Shown: positions 8,447 through 18,141, counted from the first letter of the stretch. The stretch is 64,000 bases of DNA from Myroides injenensis M09-0166 (GCF_000246945.1 NZ_BAEX01000005.1:1-64000), one strand, 5' to 3'. Notes: generated by a model from the letters alone, not told the origin. Made by a program: numbers and translations.

Positions 8447-9943
8447 ATGAATGCATTAGTAGAAGATATTGATTTTAATATTTATATTGAAGAATTTAAG
8501 AGGCGATTAAAATATCTGTTTCGAGAAAAATATAATTATAATGCTTTGGGACTTACCCGTGATTTTCCAGCTGAATTAGTGGATGAAATTATGGATCTAA
8601 CTCCCTTATCTGTAGCTATCCCTCACAGGTATGGAGGTAGGGGGATAAAAGTAAAGGAATGCCTGCAAATTCTCTCAGCAGCTTCTTATGAATCCTTACC
8701 TCTTTCGTTGATGTTTGGGATAAATATTGCTCTTTTTTTAGAACCTTTGGCTAAATATGGACAGATTGGCGTTCAGCAAAAAGTGTTTAAAGAGTTTATA
8801 GAAAATAAAGCAATGGGGGGATTAATGATCACTGAAAAAGCACATGGGAGCGACGCTTTGAATATGAAAACAGCTTTTGAGCAAAAGCAAAATATGTATC
8901 ATATTAAAGGACAAAAACATTGGCAAGGGTTAAGTGGTATAGCCGATTTTTGGATTGTAGCGGCTAGAGAGAGTAAGCCAAATGGAGAATTAGCAAGAGA
9001 TATTGATTTTTTTGTTTCTGAAAACAGCAAAGAACATCAACATATTCCTATGGTTCATCGTTATAATAACTTGGGTTTATATGCTATTGCTTATGGTATT
9101 AATGAAATTGATATAGTTGTTGCTAAGGAGCAAAAATTACTTAATGAAACAACAGGTATTAAATTAATGCTTGATACGCTTCATCGCAGCAGGCTTCAAT
9201 TCCCAGGTATGGGATTAGGTTTTATTAAAAGGCTTTTAGATGAGTCCTTAACACATTGCCAAGAAAGGCTAGTCGGGGGCACACCTTTGTTGGCTATTGA
9301 TTCGGTTAAAAATCAAATTGCAAAAATCCAAGCCGCTTACACATTATGTTCTGGTATGTGTCTTTTTAGCACTAATACAAGTGGAATTGACAAAAACGTA
9401 GCTTCGATGAGTATTGAGGCTAATGTACTAAAAGCATTAGTTACAGATTTAATGCAAGAATCAGCCCAAATTAGTTTACAATTAGCTGGGGCTAATGGAT
9501 ATCGATTAGACCATATTGCTGGAAGATCTTTAGTAGATAGTAGACCTTTTCAAATTTTTGAAGGATCAAACGAAATGTTGTATACCCAAATTGCGGAGGG
9601 TATACTAAAATTGATGAGACAAGCTAAAGAAACGAATCTATATGATTTTTTAAAGTTGTATGAACGCACAAGTTTTAGTGCTGAATATTTTGTCTCTCAA
9701 TTAGATTTAAATATTGATAATACATTAAAACAACGTAATTTAATACTTATAGGTAAAATGATAGCTCGAGTTATAAGCTTTCAATTTGTCTTACAACTAG
9801 ATGGTTTTAATATGCAACTTATAGAAATTACACGTCAAATTCTTGTTTCAGATTTAGCTTGTTTTTATGGTAAATTTAATGTGCAAAATGATGTAGATCC
9901 CATTTTAGATTATGAGATCAATTCAGATTGGACTACTTTTTAA
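8447..9943 (+). CDS. Acyl-CoA dehydrogenase family protein
   Basis: A 498-residue flavoprotein of the acyl-CoA dehydrogenase fold. An N-terminal helical domain runs to about residue 120, a middle beta domain contains MITEKAHGSDALNM (128-140, FAD contacts), and the C-terminal helical domain has RPFQIFEGSNEM, where E372 is the usual catalytic base position. The last 110 residues extend beyond a standard family member. It should oxidise an acyl-CoA or related thioester using FAD, but the substrate is unknown and no beta-oxidation genes are next to it. It is transcribed alone. Confidence 0.85.
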   Translation: MNALVEDIDFNIYIEEFKRRLKYLFREKYNYNALGLTRDFPAELVDEIMDLTPLSVAIPHRYGGRGIKVKECLQILSAASYESLPLSLMFGINIALFLEPLAKYGQIGVQQKVFKEFIENKAMGGLMITEKAHGSDALNMKTAFEQKQNMYHIKGQKHWQGLSGIADFWIVAARESKPNGELARDIDFFVSENSKEHQHIPMVHRYNNLGLYAIAYGINEIDIVVAKEQKLLNETTGIKLMLDTLHRSRLQFPGMGLGFIKRLLDESLTHCQERLVGGTPLLAIDSVKNQIAKIQAAYTLCSGMCLFSTNTSGIDKNVASMSIEANVLKALVTDLMQESAQISLQLAGANGYRLDHIAGRSLVDSRPFQIFEGSNEMLYTQIAEGILKLMRQAKETNLYDFLKLYERTSFSAEYFVSQLDLNIDNTLKQRNLILIGKMIARVISFQFVLQLDGFNMQLIEITRQILVSDLACFYGKFNVQNDVDPILDYEINSDWTTF

Positions 9944-10123
9944 CAAACTCAAGGCAATAGAAAGTTAGCAAATAAGATGTGTGAATTTTGTAATCTCTTA
10001 TGTTTTTTATATAACACATAGTTAATCAATAAAAGCAACCTTTGTAAGGCAGTAATGCAGTATTAAATATGACTTGAGAAAAAGAAATAAAAGATGACCC
10101 CATATTACTGCGTTTAATTCAGG

Positions 10124-10254
10124 ATCAGAACTAAAATATTATTTAAATATTACTGGCATTATGAAGTTGAATTGGTTTAAAAACTTTCTAAAGTTAATAC
10201 TAATTACATTTGTTTAAAAAAACAATTAGTTGAACAAGTAAAAAGTTGTATACT
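10124..10254 (+). pseudogene. Decayed third copy of the small stress paralogue
   Basis: This stretch aligns with the second half of the gene at 7997-8230: the tract for AVKYHLDAA, the block encoding NTKAQ, and the end (GTAAAAAG...TACTAGACTT) are all recognisable, but stops and indels fill the frame. The homology continues through the 3' flank and terminator (8231-8348 against 10255-10392). The 5' half and the start have been lost or diverged beyond recognition. Confidence 0.75.
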
Positions 10255-10352
10255 AGACTTGAATCAAAAATAAATAAAAGATCAAATTTTTAATATTATT
10301 AATTCATTTACCAAAATAAAAAACTTTATTAATAATTTGTTGCTTCTTTTTT

Positions 10353-10386
10353 AAAACCACTTGATATTTATTTTCAAGTGGTTTTT
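10353..10386 (+). terminator. Terminator duplicated with the decayed paralogue
   Basis: A 12-bp inverted repeat (10353-10364 with 10374-10385) includes a T-run. It is the counterpart of the terminator at 8312. The remaining gap 10387-10726 contains no recognisable gene and probably holds the nhaA promoter. Confidence 0.7.
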
Positions 10387-10726
10387 GAATTAAGTTTACT
10401 TTTGTTGCTTTCATTTATATGCTTTCTAGATAGAAAATAAAAAGGTTTGTTTATTTTAAAGATAAATCCTAAAAAAATAAAAGCTGTCCTGATAGAATTA
10501 TTTAATTATACTAGAATCTCTATGTTAAATTGATTAGTCTTTGCCTATACTATTTAGAGGGGATTTAGGTTTGTATGAATATTAATATAATTGCAACAAA
10601 AATGTTATAAAAGTTAAATATGATTTACAATTCATATAAATAAATATTGTATAGTAGCCAGCAAAATTAATTTTCTATTTTTGACTTGTAAACTATTTAT
10701 AACATTAAAAAAGTAGAATTATTTTT

Positions 10727-12049
10727 ATGAGCCATTTAAATCAGACCCCTATAGAGAGGATGGTATCACCTATACAACGATTTATTAAACAAGAGAAGTC
10801 AGGTGGTATAGTATTAGGGATAAGTGTAATTATTGCACTTGTATTAGCTAATTCCTCGTTAAAAGAACATTATCATCATATTTTGGAATATAAGTTTGGT
10901 TTTCAATGGGCAGGAAATAGTTTTTTTGAATATAGTTTACATCATTGGATTAATGATGGATTGATGGCTATTTTCTTTTTTGTGGTGGGTCTAGAACTGA
11001 AAAGAGAAATTGTAGCGGGAGAGTTATCTAATCCTAGAAAGGCAATGTTGCCTATTGGAGCGGCATTAGGAGGTATGGTTGTTCCTGCAGTTATTTACTT
11101 GGCCTTAAATCCAAACGGAGAGATGTCTAATGGTTGGGGAATTCCTATGGCAACCGATATTGCATTTGCTTTGGGGGTTCTTTATTTATTAGGAAGTAGA
11201 ATACCTTTAACATTAAAAGTGTTTCTAACGGCATTAGCTATCGTTGATGATTTAGGGGCTGTACTTGTTATAGCTTTCTTTTATACTTCTGAGATTTCAA
11301 CTTTGCATCTATTATTGGGAGCTTCCATTTTAGTTGTTATGTATTTAGGTAATAGAATAGGAGTTAGAAATATATTGTTTTACGCTATCTTAGGAATAGG
11401 AGGGGTATGGACAGCGTTTTTATTATCAGGTGTCCACGCCACTATTGCTGCAGTTTTAGCAGCGTTTACAATTCCTGCTAATGTTAGAATTAGTGAAAAA
11501 GTATTTAGTGAAAAGATACAAGGACTTTTAGATAAGTTCAAGGCAATAGATCCCGATAATACTAAACCTATCTTGACTAATGAACAATTGCATATTTTAG
11601 AAGAGATAGAAAAAAGCACCGCTTGTGCAATACCGCCTTTACAGCGTTTAGAGCATATGATGCATCCTATGGTTACTTTTTTAATTATTCCTATTTTCGC
11701 CTTAGCCAATGCTGGTGTATCTTTAGCCATTGATCTTGATCATTTGTTTAGTACAAATGTAGCTCTAGGTGTAGCACTTGGTTTATTGGTCGGAAAGGTA
11801 ATAGGAGTAGTAGGTTTTACGGTTGTTTTGGTAAAATTAAAAGTAGCTCCTTTTCCTAAGGGGATGAATATTAAAACTCTTTTTGGACTGAGCCTTCTTG
11901 CAGCTATTGGTTTTACCATGTCTTTATTTGTAACTTCATTAGCCTTTACAAGCGAGGAATATATAACGCAAGCCAAGATAGGTATTTTTGTAGCTTCTAT
12001 CTTTGGAGGTGTGATAGGTTACTATGTTTTGAGTAGGGCAAAGCAATAA
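10727..12049 (+). CDS. nhaA: Na+/H+ antiporter NhaA
   Basis: A 440-residue inner-membrane antiporter with about 12 transmembrane helices. The active-site pair lies in ALAIVDDLGAVL (D174 and D175, the counterpart of E. coli D163/D164), and D144 in PMATDIAFALG matches the helix-IV assembly. It exchanges protons for sodium, giving salt and alkaline tolerance. A long cytosolic loop (about residues 255-300) interrupts the protein between the two halves, a common NhaA variation. The DUF389 gene starts 18 bp later and is probably co-transcribed. Confidence 0.96.
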   Translation: MSHLNQTPIERMVSPIQRFIKQEKSGGIVLGISVIIALVLANSSLKEHYHHILEYKFGFQWAGNSFFEYSLHHWINDGLMAIFFFVVGLELKREIVAGELSNPRKAMLPIGAALGGMVVPAVIYLALNPNGEMSNGWGIPMATDIAFALGVLYLLGSRIPLTLKVFLTALAIVDDLGAVLVIAFFYTSEISTLHLLLGASILVVMYLGNRIGVRNILFYAILGIGGVWTAFLLSGVHATIAAVLAAFTIPANVRISEKVFSEKIQGLLDKFKAIDPDNTKPILTNEQLHILEEIEKSTACAIPPLQRLEHMMHPMVTFLIIPIFALANAGVSLAIDLDHLFSTNVALGVALGLLVGKVIGVVGFTVVLVKLKVAPFPKGMNIKTLFGLSLLAAIGFTMSLFVTSLAFTSEEYITQAKIGIFVASIFGGVIGYYVLSRAKQ

Positions 12050-12067
12050 CATTAAAAATAATAGTAG

Positions 12068-13401
12068 ATGACAAATAAGTTTTTTGATTACATCAATCTC
12101 CATAAAGGGGAAGAGAAAGGGGAAAAAGTTTTAGAAAACATTAGAGCTAATATTGCCTTTAAAGGAGCTAATCTATGGATTTTAGCTGTGCCATTATCAT
12201 TGCATCTGTTGGATTAAATGTAAATTCAACAGCAGTAATTATAGGTGCCATGTTAATTTCTCCATTGATGGGACCAATTGTAGGTGCAGGCTTTGCCTTA
12301 GGGACTTATAATTTTTTATTGCTAAAAATCGCAATAAAGAATTTAATCATTGCTACTATTGTTAGTTTATTAGTTTCTGCTATTTATTTCTACGTTAGTC
12401 CTTTTAAGGATGTTCAATCTGAGTTATTAGCTCGTACTTCTCCAACAATTTATGATGTTTTGATTGCTTTTTTTGGAGGTCTTGTTGGTGTTATCTCTAT
12501 TACTAGGGTTGAAAAAGGGAATCCTATACCAGGAGTTGCTATTGCTACTGCATTAATGCCCCCTTTATGTACAGCAGGATATGGGTTAGCTACATTTAAT
12601 ATAAGTTACTTTTTGGGAGCTTTTTACCTATATACTATTAACTGCTTCTTTATTTGTATTGCTACTTTTTTTGTTATTAAGTACTTGAAATATCCAACAT
12701 CATCTACTTTAGATACCCAGAAAGAAAGACGTATAAGATATGGTATTAGTATGTTGATTATTGTTATGATTGTACCTAGTTTCTACTTGGCTTATACGTT
12801 ATTCGAAGAAAAGAAATTCACAAAAACTGTTGAGGAGTTCATTAACTCTGAGTTTAATGATAGAGGGTATACTGTGATTTATAAAAAGATTAATTATAAT
12901 ACTAAGCCCAAAAAAGTAGAACTTGCTTTTTTGGATAAGAAATTGACTGAAGAAAATATTTTACTCTACAACAGGTTATTAAAGGAAAGAGGTCTAGACA
13001 ATGTAGAGCTGACATTTAAACAAGATGAAAAGGATATTAAATCAGAAATTTTAAATGAACTCAGTAAGCAAGATCGATCATATGCAGAGAAAGATATTAT
13101 AATCAATGACTTAAAAAAAGAACTGTCTAAGTATAAAGTGGATGAACCTAATTTAATAAATGAAATTAATGTACTTTTTCCTAATATAGAAGAAGTCTCC
13201 ATTGGCAAAGTAGAGCGATATATAAAGACTGATAGTATTACAATGAATTGGTTAGTTCTTTTTAATCAAAAAGAAAAAACAAAGGCAGTAGATGGTAAGC
13301 TACTTAATAATTGGTTAAAAACTCGATTAAAGGCAGATACCATTTTACTTGTTCAAGGAAATAATCCTATCCAGGAGAAAGGGAATAACCAGATAAAGTA
13401 A
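12068..13401 (+). pseudogene. DUF389 (TIGR00341-like) membrane protein, frameshifted near the N-terminus
   Basis: An ATG at 12068 opens a frame reading MTNKFFDYINLHKGEE and then VLENIRANIAFKGANLWILA, the usual DUF389 start, but it stops at 12215. The remaining 408 residues continue in another frame (open from 12175: CAIIIASVGLNVNSTAVI, MLISPLMGPIVG, PGVAIATALMPP) with five or six membrane helices and a soluble C-terminal domain. One missing T between 12187 and 12188 explains the break exactly. DUF389 proteins are polytopic membrane proteins of unknown function. If the base is a sequencing error, the gene is intact and forms an operon with nhaA. Confidence 0.85.
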
Positions 13402-13521
13402 AAACAGTTATCTTCATTAAGGTCTGTTTGGAGGTAAAGACAAAAAGCAGATATAATATTTTTGGTAATAAGCGGAGTTTACGTTACTTTATAGACGAAA
13501 TTTAAATTGTAATTAAATAGA

Positions 13522-13553
13522 AAAAAGAGAAAGCCCAAGGACTTTCTCTTTTT
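13522..13553 (+). terminator. Terminator after the nhaA-DUF389 unit
   Basis: A 12-base inverted repeat (13522-13533 with 13542-13553) is made of A-rich and T-rich arms around a GAGAAAG core and ends in T5. Confidence 0.7.
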
Positions 13554-14035
13554 AAAAGACAACTAGTAAATAAGGAGAACTAGATTTATAGGTTTTTTAA
13601 AAGAAAAATTATTGAAGTAAAAAATCAAAGATATATCACTAAGTAGGTAAAAAAGCACTACAAGAGAAATCTTATTCAGAATTTTTTTAAGTATGTTTTT
13701 TTTTCGAACTATAATAGTTTGCTTAATCATATATCATTTGTCTCTTGAATTTAGTAAAATAATCACCATGTACTGATAATATTAACACTGATCTAGATGA
13801 ATTAGTCAGTAAGGATAACGTTTTGGTTTGTAGAATAGTATGTCTCTGATATTTCTCCCTATACAAATAAGTTAACTACTATTTTTGCAGAAAATGAAAA
13901 TAAAGCTTTAGAGTGGAACTATGTGGATGAGCTAAATCAAGCGCATACAACCATATGTAGAGCAACTAAAAACTAAGCCCTAATTTGGATATTAAATAAT
14001 TAAAATAGCAGTAGTTTAGCATCTTATAATAAGAT
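13554..14035. other. Gap with a possible gene remnant before tatC
   Basis: No start-to-stop gene is convincing. A 45-codon open stretch (13839-13976, no start codon) has coding-like composition and ends in a stop just before tatC; it may be the tail of a lost gene. The remainder is AT-rich. Confidence 0.3.
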
Positions 14036-14842
14036 ATGGATATAGATATTAAGAAAAAGACATTTTTAAATTTTGTTGGACTTTTAAGAAGTTTTTTAAT
14101 CAAGTGTTTTATTGGAATTGTTTTATGTAGTAGCATAGCGTTTTTATATACTAATTTTATTTTTGAGCAAATATTATTTGCTCCTCAGAACCCTAATTTT
14201 CCTATTTATATTTGGCATCGTTCTTTGATAGATTTTTTTAATTTGAGTTCATCATTGTATATGGAAGGGATTGATTTTGATATTCAAAATCGAAAAATGG
14301 ATGGTCAGTTAATGATTATGATTTGGACTAGTTTTACCTTTGGACTAATAGCTTCATTTCCTTGGATTTTGTATCAAATTTGGAAACTTGTACAACCTAA
14401 ATTATATAATAGTAAGACAAGATACAGTATTGTATTTGTAACAATCACAAGTCTTTTATTTTTTATAGGTGTCTTGTTTGGATATTTTATTATAGTTCCT
14501 TTATCTATTCATTTTTTTATGAATATAGAGATTAGTAGTATTGTTGCCAATCAAATCGATCTTACCTCATATATTTCTCTTGTTAGAACCACCATACTAG
14601 CATCAGGTATTGTGTTTGTTTTGCCAGTTGTCATTCTAGTATTATACAAGATGGGAATTTTATCAACAGATACACTCAAAGGTTATCGCAGATATGCTTA
14701 TGTTTTGATTTTAGTTGCATCAGCAATTATTACACCTCCAGATGTATTGAGTCAAGTTATTTTGGTTATACCATTAGTTTTATTGTATGAAGTGAGTATT
14801 TTCTTTTCAAAGTTTATGAAGTCTAATCACATTACAGAATAA
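14036..14842 (+). CDS. Divergent TatC-family protein
   Basis: A 268-residue polytopic membrane protein of the TatC family (six helices; P109-W110-ILYQIW, PKLY and ITPPD motifs). TatC is the signal-peptide receptor of the twin-arginine protein exporter. Two key acidic sites are changed. The N-terminal H-L-x-E-L-R block reads FVGLLR, and the position after PKLY that normally bears Glu (E. coli E103) is Lys127. An insert of about 30 residues lies in the first periplasmic loop. No tatA or tatB is nearby. It may be a specialised paralogue or a degenerate one; the housekeeping tatC is presumably elsewhere. Confidence 0.8.
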   Translation: MDIDIKKKTFLNFVGLLRSFLIKCFIGIVLCSSIAFLYTNFIFEQILFAPQNPNFPIYIWHRSLIDFFNLSSSLYMEGIDFDIQNRKMDGQLMIMIWTSFTFGLIASFPWILYQIWKLVQPKLYNSKTRYSIVFVTITSLLFFIGVLFGYFIIVPLSIHFFMNIEISSIVANQIDLTSYISLVRTTILASGIVFVLPVVILVLYKMGILSTDTLKGYRRYAYVLILVASAIITPPDVLSQVILVIPLVLLYEVSIFFSKFMKSNHITE

Positions 14843-14877
14843 TTTATTATCGTATTTGCTATCAATATTAATTAAAC

Positions 14878-14912
14878 TTGCACAGTTTAAATATTCATCG
14901 TAATATTGCGAT
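14878..14912 (+). promoter_or_regulatory. arsR promoter with overlapping ArsR operator
   Basis: A TTG at 14878-14880 lies 20 bp from TAATATTG (14901-14908), a fair match to the Bacteroidota -33/-7 pattern. The -7 region sits inside the near-palindrome ATCGTAATATTGCGAT (14897-14912). A second, perfect copy lies at 15281-15296. Confidence 0.7.
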
Positions 14913-14932
14913 ATATAATTAGATATAAAACA

Positions 14933-15262
14933 ATGGGAGTAACAAAATCAGAATTATTTAGTGATAAAAAGAATAGATTATCGCTTATGTTTAAGGTTTT
15001 AGGGCATCCTGCAAGACTTGCCATTCTTCAGTATATTATCAATCAAGATGCTTGTATTTGCAATGATTTGGTGGAAGAACTTGGATTGGCTCAAGCGACT
15101 ATTTCACAGCACTTAAAAGAGCTTAAGAATAGTGGACTTATCAAAGGAACAATTGATGGTAAATCCGTTTGTTATTGTATTGACGATGCAGTTTGGAATG
15201 AATTTTTCAAGGAGTTTGAATTGTTCTTCGCTCAAAAAATAGCATCAAACGATTGCTGTTAA
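14933..15262 (+). CDS. arsR: ArsR-family metalloregulator
   Basis: A winged-helix repressor of the ArsR/SmtB family, 109 residues from ATG 14933. The frame is open upstream to a TTG at 14906, but that start would lie inside the operator, so ATG 14933 is preferred. The pattern KVLGHPARLAILQYI is followed by DACICNDLVEELGL, where C41 and C43 sit at the As(III)-binding site of the recognition helix. Two more Cys are at the C-terminus. It should release the operator when arsenite or antimonite binds. It heads the operon arsR-DUF6428-phosphatase-acr3. Confidence 0.93.
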   Translation: MGVTKSELFSDKKNRLSLMFKVLGHPARLAILQYIINQDACICNDLVEELGLAQATISQHLKELKNSGLIKGTIDGKSVCYCIDDAVWNEFFKEFELFFAQKIASNDCC

Positions 15263-15280
15263 TATTTTTTAATTATTATC

Positions 15281-15296
15281 ATCGTAATATTACGAT
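15281..15296 (+). promoter_or_regulatory. Second ArsR operator
   Basis: A perfect 16-bp palindrome, ATCGTAATATTACGAT, lies between arsR and the DUF6428 gene. It differs by one base from the site overlapping the arsR promoter, so ArsR probably represses an internal promoter here too. Confidence 0.7.
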
Positions 15297-15324
15297 TATT
15301 AAATAAATTTAAAACAAATAAAAT

Positions 15325-15777
15325 ATGAAATTATCAGAAGTAAAAGCCGTTTTAGAAAAATTAGATCGAGTAGATTTCCAATTTGAAGATGGAACGTTTG
15401 TAGCCGAACACTTCCATGTAACGGAAGTAGGTCAAGTAACAAAAAAGTTTATTGACTGTGGGGGAACAATTAGAGAAGAGGTAAAAGTAAGCTTTCAATT
15501 ATGGAATGCAGATGATTATCAGCACCGTTTAAAAGCGGGTAAATTATTAAACATTATCAGGTTGTCAGAAACAAAATTAGGTATTGTTGATGGGGAGATC
15601 GAAGTAGAAGTTCAAGGTAAAGAAACAATAGGAAAGTACTTCCTAGCATTTAATGGAACTCACTTTTTATTAAAAAACACATTGACTGCTTGTTTAGCTG
15701 AAGATGCTTGTGGAATTATCCCAAGTAATCAAGAAGCTCAAACTAGTTGTTGCGATCCTAATTCTGGATGTTGTTAA
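15325..15777 (+). CDS. DUF6428 family protein of the arsenic operon
   Basis: A 150-residue soluble protein of a family seen in arsenic operons of Bacteroidota. No catalytic motif is recognised. The C-terminus is Cys-rich (TSCCDPNSGCC, residues 140-150), which could bind As(III) or pass it on, possibly as a chaperone; this is inference. It lies between the internal operator at 15281 and the phosphatase-like gene, 17 bp apart from the latter. Confidence 0.8.
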   Translation: MKLSEVKAVLEKLDRVDFQFEDGTFVAEHFHVTEVGQVTKKFIDCGGTIREEVKVSFQLWNADDYQHRLKAGKLLNIIRLSETKLGIVDGEIEVEVQGKETIGKYFLAFNGTHFLLKNTLTACLAEDACGIIPSNQEAQTSCCDPNSGCC

Positions 15778-15794
15778 TCTTAAAAAAGTAAAAG

Positions 15795-16409
15795 ATGTAT
15801 AAAACAGTATCAACTACAATTAGCGCTATGCTTGAATCACAAGAGATAAGCGCTAGTAGAAAAGAAGTTTTGACTCCTTTAGTGGCTTATATTCAAGCGA
15901 AGGTTGATTCAAAATCTCCAATTCGAATCAATTTTATCTGTACACATAATTCAAGAAGAAGTCATTTGGCTCAGATTTGGATGCAAGTAGCCGCTACTTA
16001 TTATGGTATTCCAGATGTTATTTGTTATTCAGGAGGGACTGAACAAACAGCGATGTATCCCATGGTTGTTACAGTTTTAAAAGAACAGGGATTTAACGTA
16101 TTTAAAATTTCGGAAGGAGAGAATCCTATTTATGCGATAAAGTATGGTGATAATGAAATTCCTATTATTGGTTTTTCTAAGAAGTACGATGCAGTTTTTA
16201 ATCCAAGTAGCGATTTTGCAGCGGTAATGACTTGTTCACAGGCGGATGGAGGTTGTCCTTTTATAGCAGGTGCTGAGCGCAGAATCCCTATTACATTTGA
16301 GGATCCGAAGGTATTTGATGGAACGGAAAACCAGCAAGTAGGATATTTTAATCGAAGCTTTGAAATTGCAAGTGAAATGTTTTACATCGTATCACAAATT
16401 AAAAAATAA
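15795..16409 (+). CDS. Arsenate reductase-like low-molecular-weight phosphatase family protein
   Basis: A 204-residue protein with the low-molecular-weight phosphotyrosine phosphatase P-loop CTHNSRRS (C49 to S56), the same fold and active site as thioredoxin-linked ArsC. The Bacteroidota version in arsenic operons probably reduces arsenate to arsenite; the resolving cysteines cannot be assigned with certainty, though C147 (TCSQADGGC region) and C154 are candidates. It starts 17 bp after DUF6428, and the transporter starts 3 bp after its stop, so all are co-transcribed. Confidence 0.85.
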   Translation: MYKTVSTTISAMLESQEISASRKEVLTPLVAYIQAKVDSKSPIRINFICTHNSRRSHLAQIWMQVAATYYGIPDVICYSGGTEQTAMYPMVVTVLKEQGFNVFKISEGENPIYAIKYGDNEIPIIGFSKKYDAVFNPSSDFAAVMTCSQADGGCPFIAGAERRIPITFEDPKVFDGTENQQVGYFNRSFEIASEMFYIVSQIKK

Positions 16410-16412
16410 GTC

Positions 16413-17447
16413 ATGCAAGTTAGAATGAAATTTTTAGATCGATACTTAACCCTTTGGATTTTCTTGGCTATGGGGATTGGTGTTCTCTTAGGAAATGTAT
16501 TTCCAAGTGTTTCTAATGTGATGGATAAACTATCCATTGGAACGACCAATATTCCGTTGGCTATAGGACTAATCATCATGATGTATCCTCCACTGGCTAA
16601 GGTTGATTATAATCTATTACCACTGGCTTTTAGGGATAAAAAAGTCTTAGGTTTATCTCTTTTCTTAAACTGGATTGTAGGACCTGTTTTAATGTTTGTT
16701 CTGGCTATTATTTTCATGCGTGATGAACCTGATTATATGGTAGGGTTGATCCTTATTGGTTTAGCCAGATGTATTGCCATGGTGATTGTATGGAATGATT
16801 TAGCAAAAGGTAATCGAGAATATGCAGCCTTACTGATTGCATTAAATAGTGTTTTCCAAGTGCTGTTTTATAGCTTCTTTGTTTGGCTTTTTATCAACGT
16901 ATTACCTTCTTATTTTGGATTTGCTGATTATGCTATTTCAATTAAGATGAGCGATGTTGTACAGAGTGTGCTTATTTATTTAGGAATCCCATTTTTAGCA
17001 GGTTTTTTAAGTCATAAGTATCTCATTAGAATAAAAGGAGAAGCTTGGTTTACCCGCAAGTTTATCCCTTTTATTTCACCCTTTACTTTATATGCTTTAC
17101 TCTTTACCATTGTGCTTATGTTTAGCTTAAAAGGAGAGCAGATTGTACAATTGCCAATGCAAGTTATCAAAGTTGCTATTCCGCTTGTTGTTTATTTTGT
17201 TTTGATGTTCTTTGTTAGTTTCTTCTTAAATAAATCCATGCAGGTAGATTATGATAAAAATGTGGCTATTTCTTTTACTGCAGCAGGCAATAATTTTGAA
17301 CTGGCTATCGCTGTTGCTATTGCCGTATTCGGAATTCACTCGCCCCAAGCTTTTGTAGGAGTTATCGGACCTTTGGTTGAAGTTCCTGTACTGATTCTAC
17401 TTGTACGAGTGAGTTTATGGATGAAAAAGAAATATTATACAAAGTGA
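16413..17447 (+). CDS. acr3: ACR3-family arsenite efflux transporter
   Basis: A 344-residue inner-membrane protein with about ten transmembrane helices. It has the ACR3 pattern: [16 protein letters not shown] at the N-terminus, C120 in [10 protein letters not shown] (the essential Cys of helix IV) and the [13 protein letters not shown] block with the conserved Glu. It expels As(OH)3 using the proton gradient. It begins 3 bp after the reductase gene. NCBI-style annotation often calls it ArsB, but the sequence is of the ACR3 type. Confidence 0.93.
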   Translation: MQVRMKFLDRYLTLWIFLAMGIGVLLGNVFPSVSNVMDKLSIGTTNIPLAIGLIIMMYPPLAKVDYNLLPLAFRDKKVLGLSLFLNWIVGPVLMFVLAIIFMRDEPDYMVGLILIGLARCIAMVIVWNDLAKGNREYAALLIALNSVFQVLFYSFFVWLFINVLPSYFGFADYAISIKMSDVVQSVLIYLGIPFLAGFLSHKYLIRIKGEAWFTRKFIPFISPFTLYALLFTIVLMFSLKGEQIVQLPMQVIKVAIPLVVYFVLMFFVSFFLNKSMQVDYDKNVAISFTAAGNNFELAIAVAIAVFGIHSPQAFVGVIGPLVEVPVLILLVRVSLWMKKKYYTK

Positions 17448-17555
17448 TAAAATATAGTTGTTTTTAAATGGTGTAAAGTCGTTTCTATTAAATTAATCAC
17501 TAGAATAAATCAATTCATTATTTATTTTTTTATTTTTGAGATAAACTAATATTTT

Positions 17556-18122
17556 ATGAATTTACAAGTGTTTTATCGAATAAGTTTTTTTACTATTTTA
17601 TCTTTTTTGTTTGTGTCATGTAATGCAAGTACAATACCAGAAAAAGCTAAACCCGTTGAAAATTTTGATGTAAATCGTTATTTGGGAATTTGGTATGAAA
17701 TTGCTCGATTTGATTTTTATTTTGAAAAAGACTTAACTAATACCACAGCTTACTATAGCTTGGACGAGAACGGAAATGTCAAGGTTTTAAATCGAGGTTT
17801 TAATGTTAAAACCAAAGAATGGAAACAAGCAGAAGGAATAGCTAAATTTAGAGCACAGCAAAATGTAGGGGCACTTAAGGTTAGCTTTTTCGGGCCTTTT
17901 TATTCGGGTTATAATGTCATTGCATTAGATTCAGATTATAGGTATGCTCTAATAGCAGGAAAAGATCTTGATTATTTATGGATTTTATCTCGAGAAAAAA
18001 GTATCCCCGAAGCTATTAAAGAACAATACTTGACACTAGCTAATGAAATTGGTTATGATGTATCTCGTTTGATTTGGGTTGAACATGACAAGGAAGATAT
18101 GTCGGTAATAAAGTCTAAATAA
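17556..18122 (+). CDS. blc: Lipocalin family lipoprotein (Blc-like)
   Basis: A 188-residue protein. Residues 1-22 form a lipoprotein signal peptide ending in LFVSC, with C22 the acylated Cys. The lipocalin signature follows (RYLGIWYEIARFD, then NRGF, and YRYALIAGKDLDYLWILSR). It probably sits in the outer membrane and binds lysophospholipids or fatty acids during membrane repair, as E. coli Blc does. It stands in its own unit downstream of acr3; chrA converges on it 19 bp away. Confidence 0.92.
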   Translation: MNLQVFYRISFFTILSFLFVSCNASTIPEKAKPVENFDVNRYLGIWYEIARFDFYFEKDLTNTTAYYSLDENGNVKVLNRGFNVKTKEWKQAEGIAKFRAQQNVGALKVSFFGPFYSGYNVIALDSDYRYALIAGKDLDYLWILSREKSIPEAIKEQYLTLANEIGYDVSRLIWVEHDKEDMSVIKSK

Positions 18123-18141
18123 ATACAAGAAAAGCGAACAA

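Noticed and set aside
11380-11976. Minus-strand ORFs inside nhaA
   Set aside because: Shadows of the strong plus-strand NhaA frame.
14906-14932. TTG start for arsR at 14906
   Set aside because: It lies inside the ArsR operator and -7 region; ATG 14933 gives the usual N-terminus.
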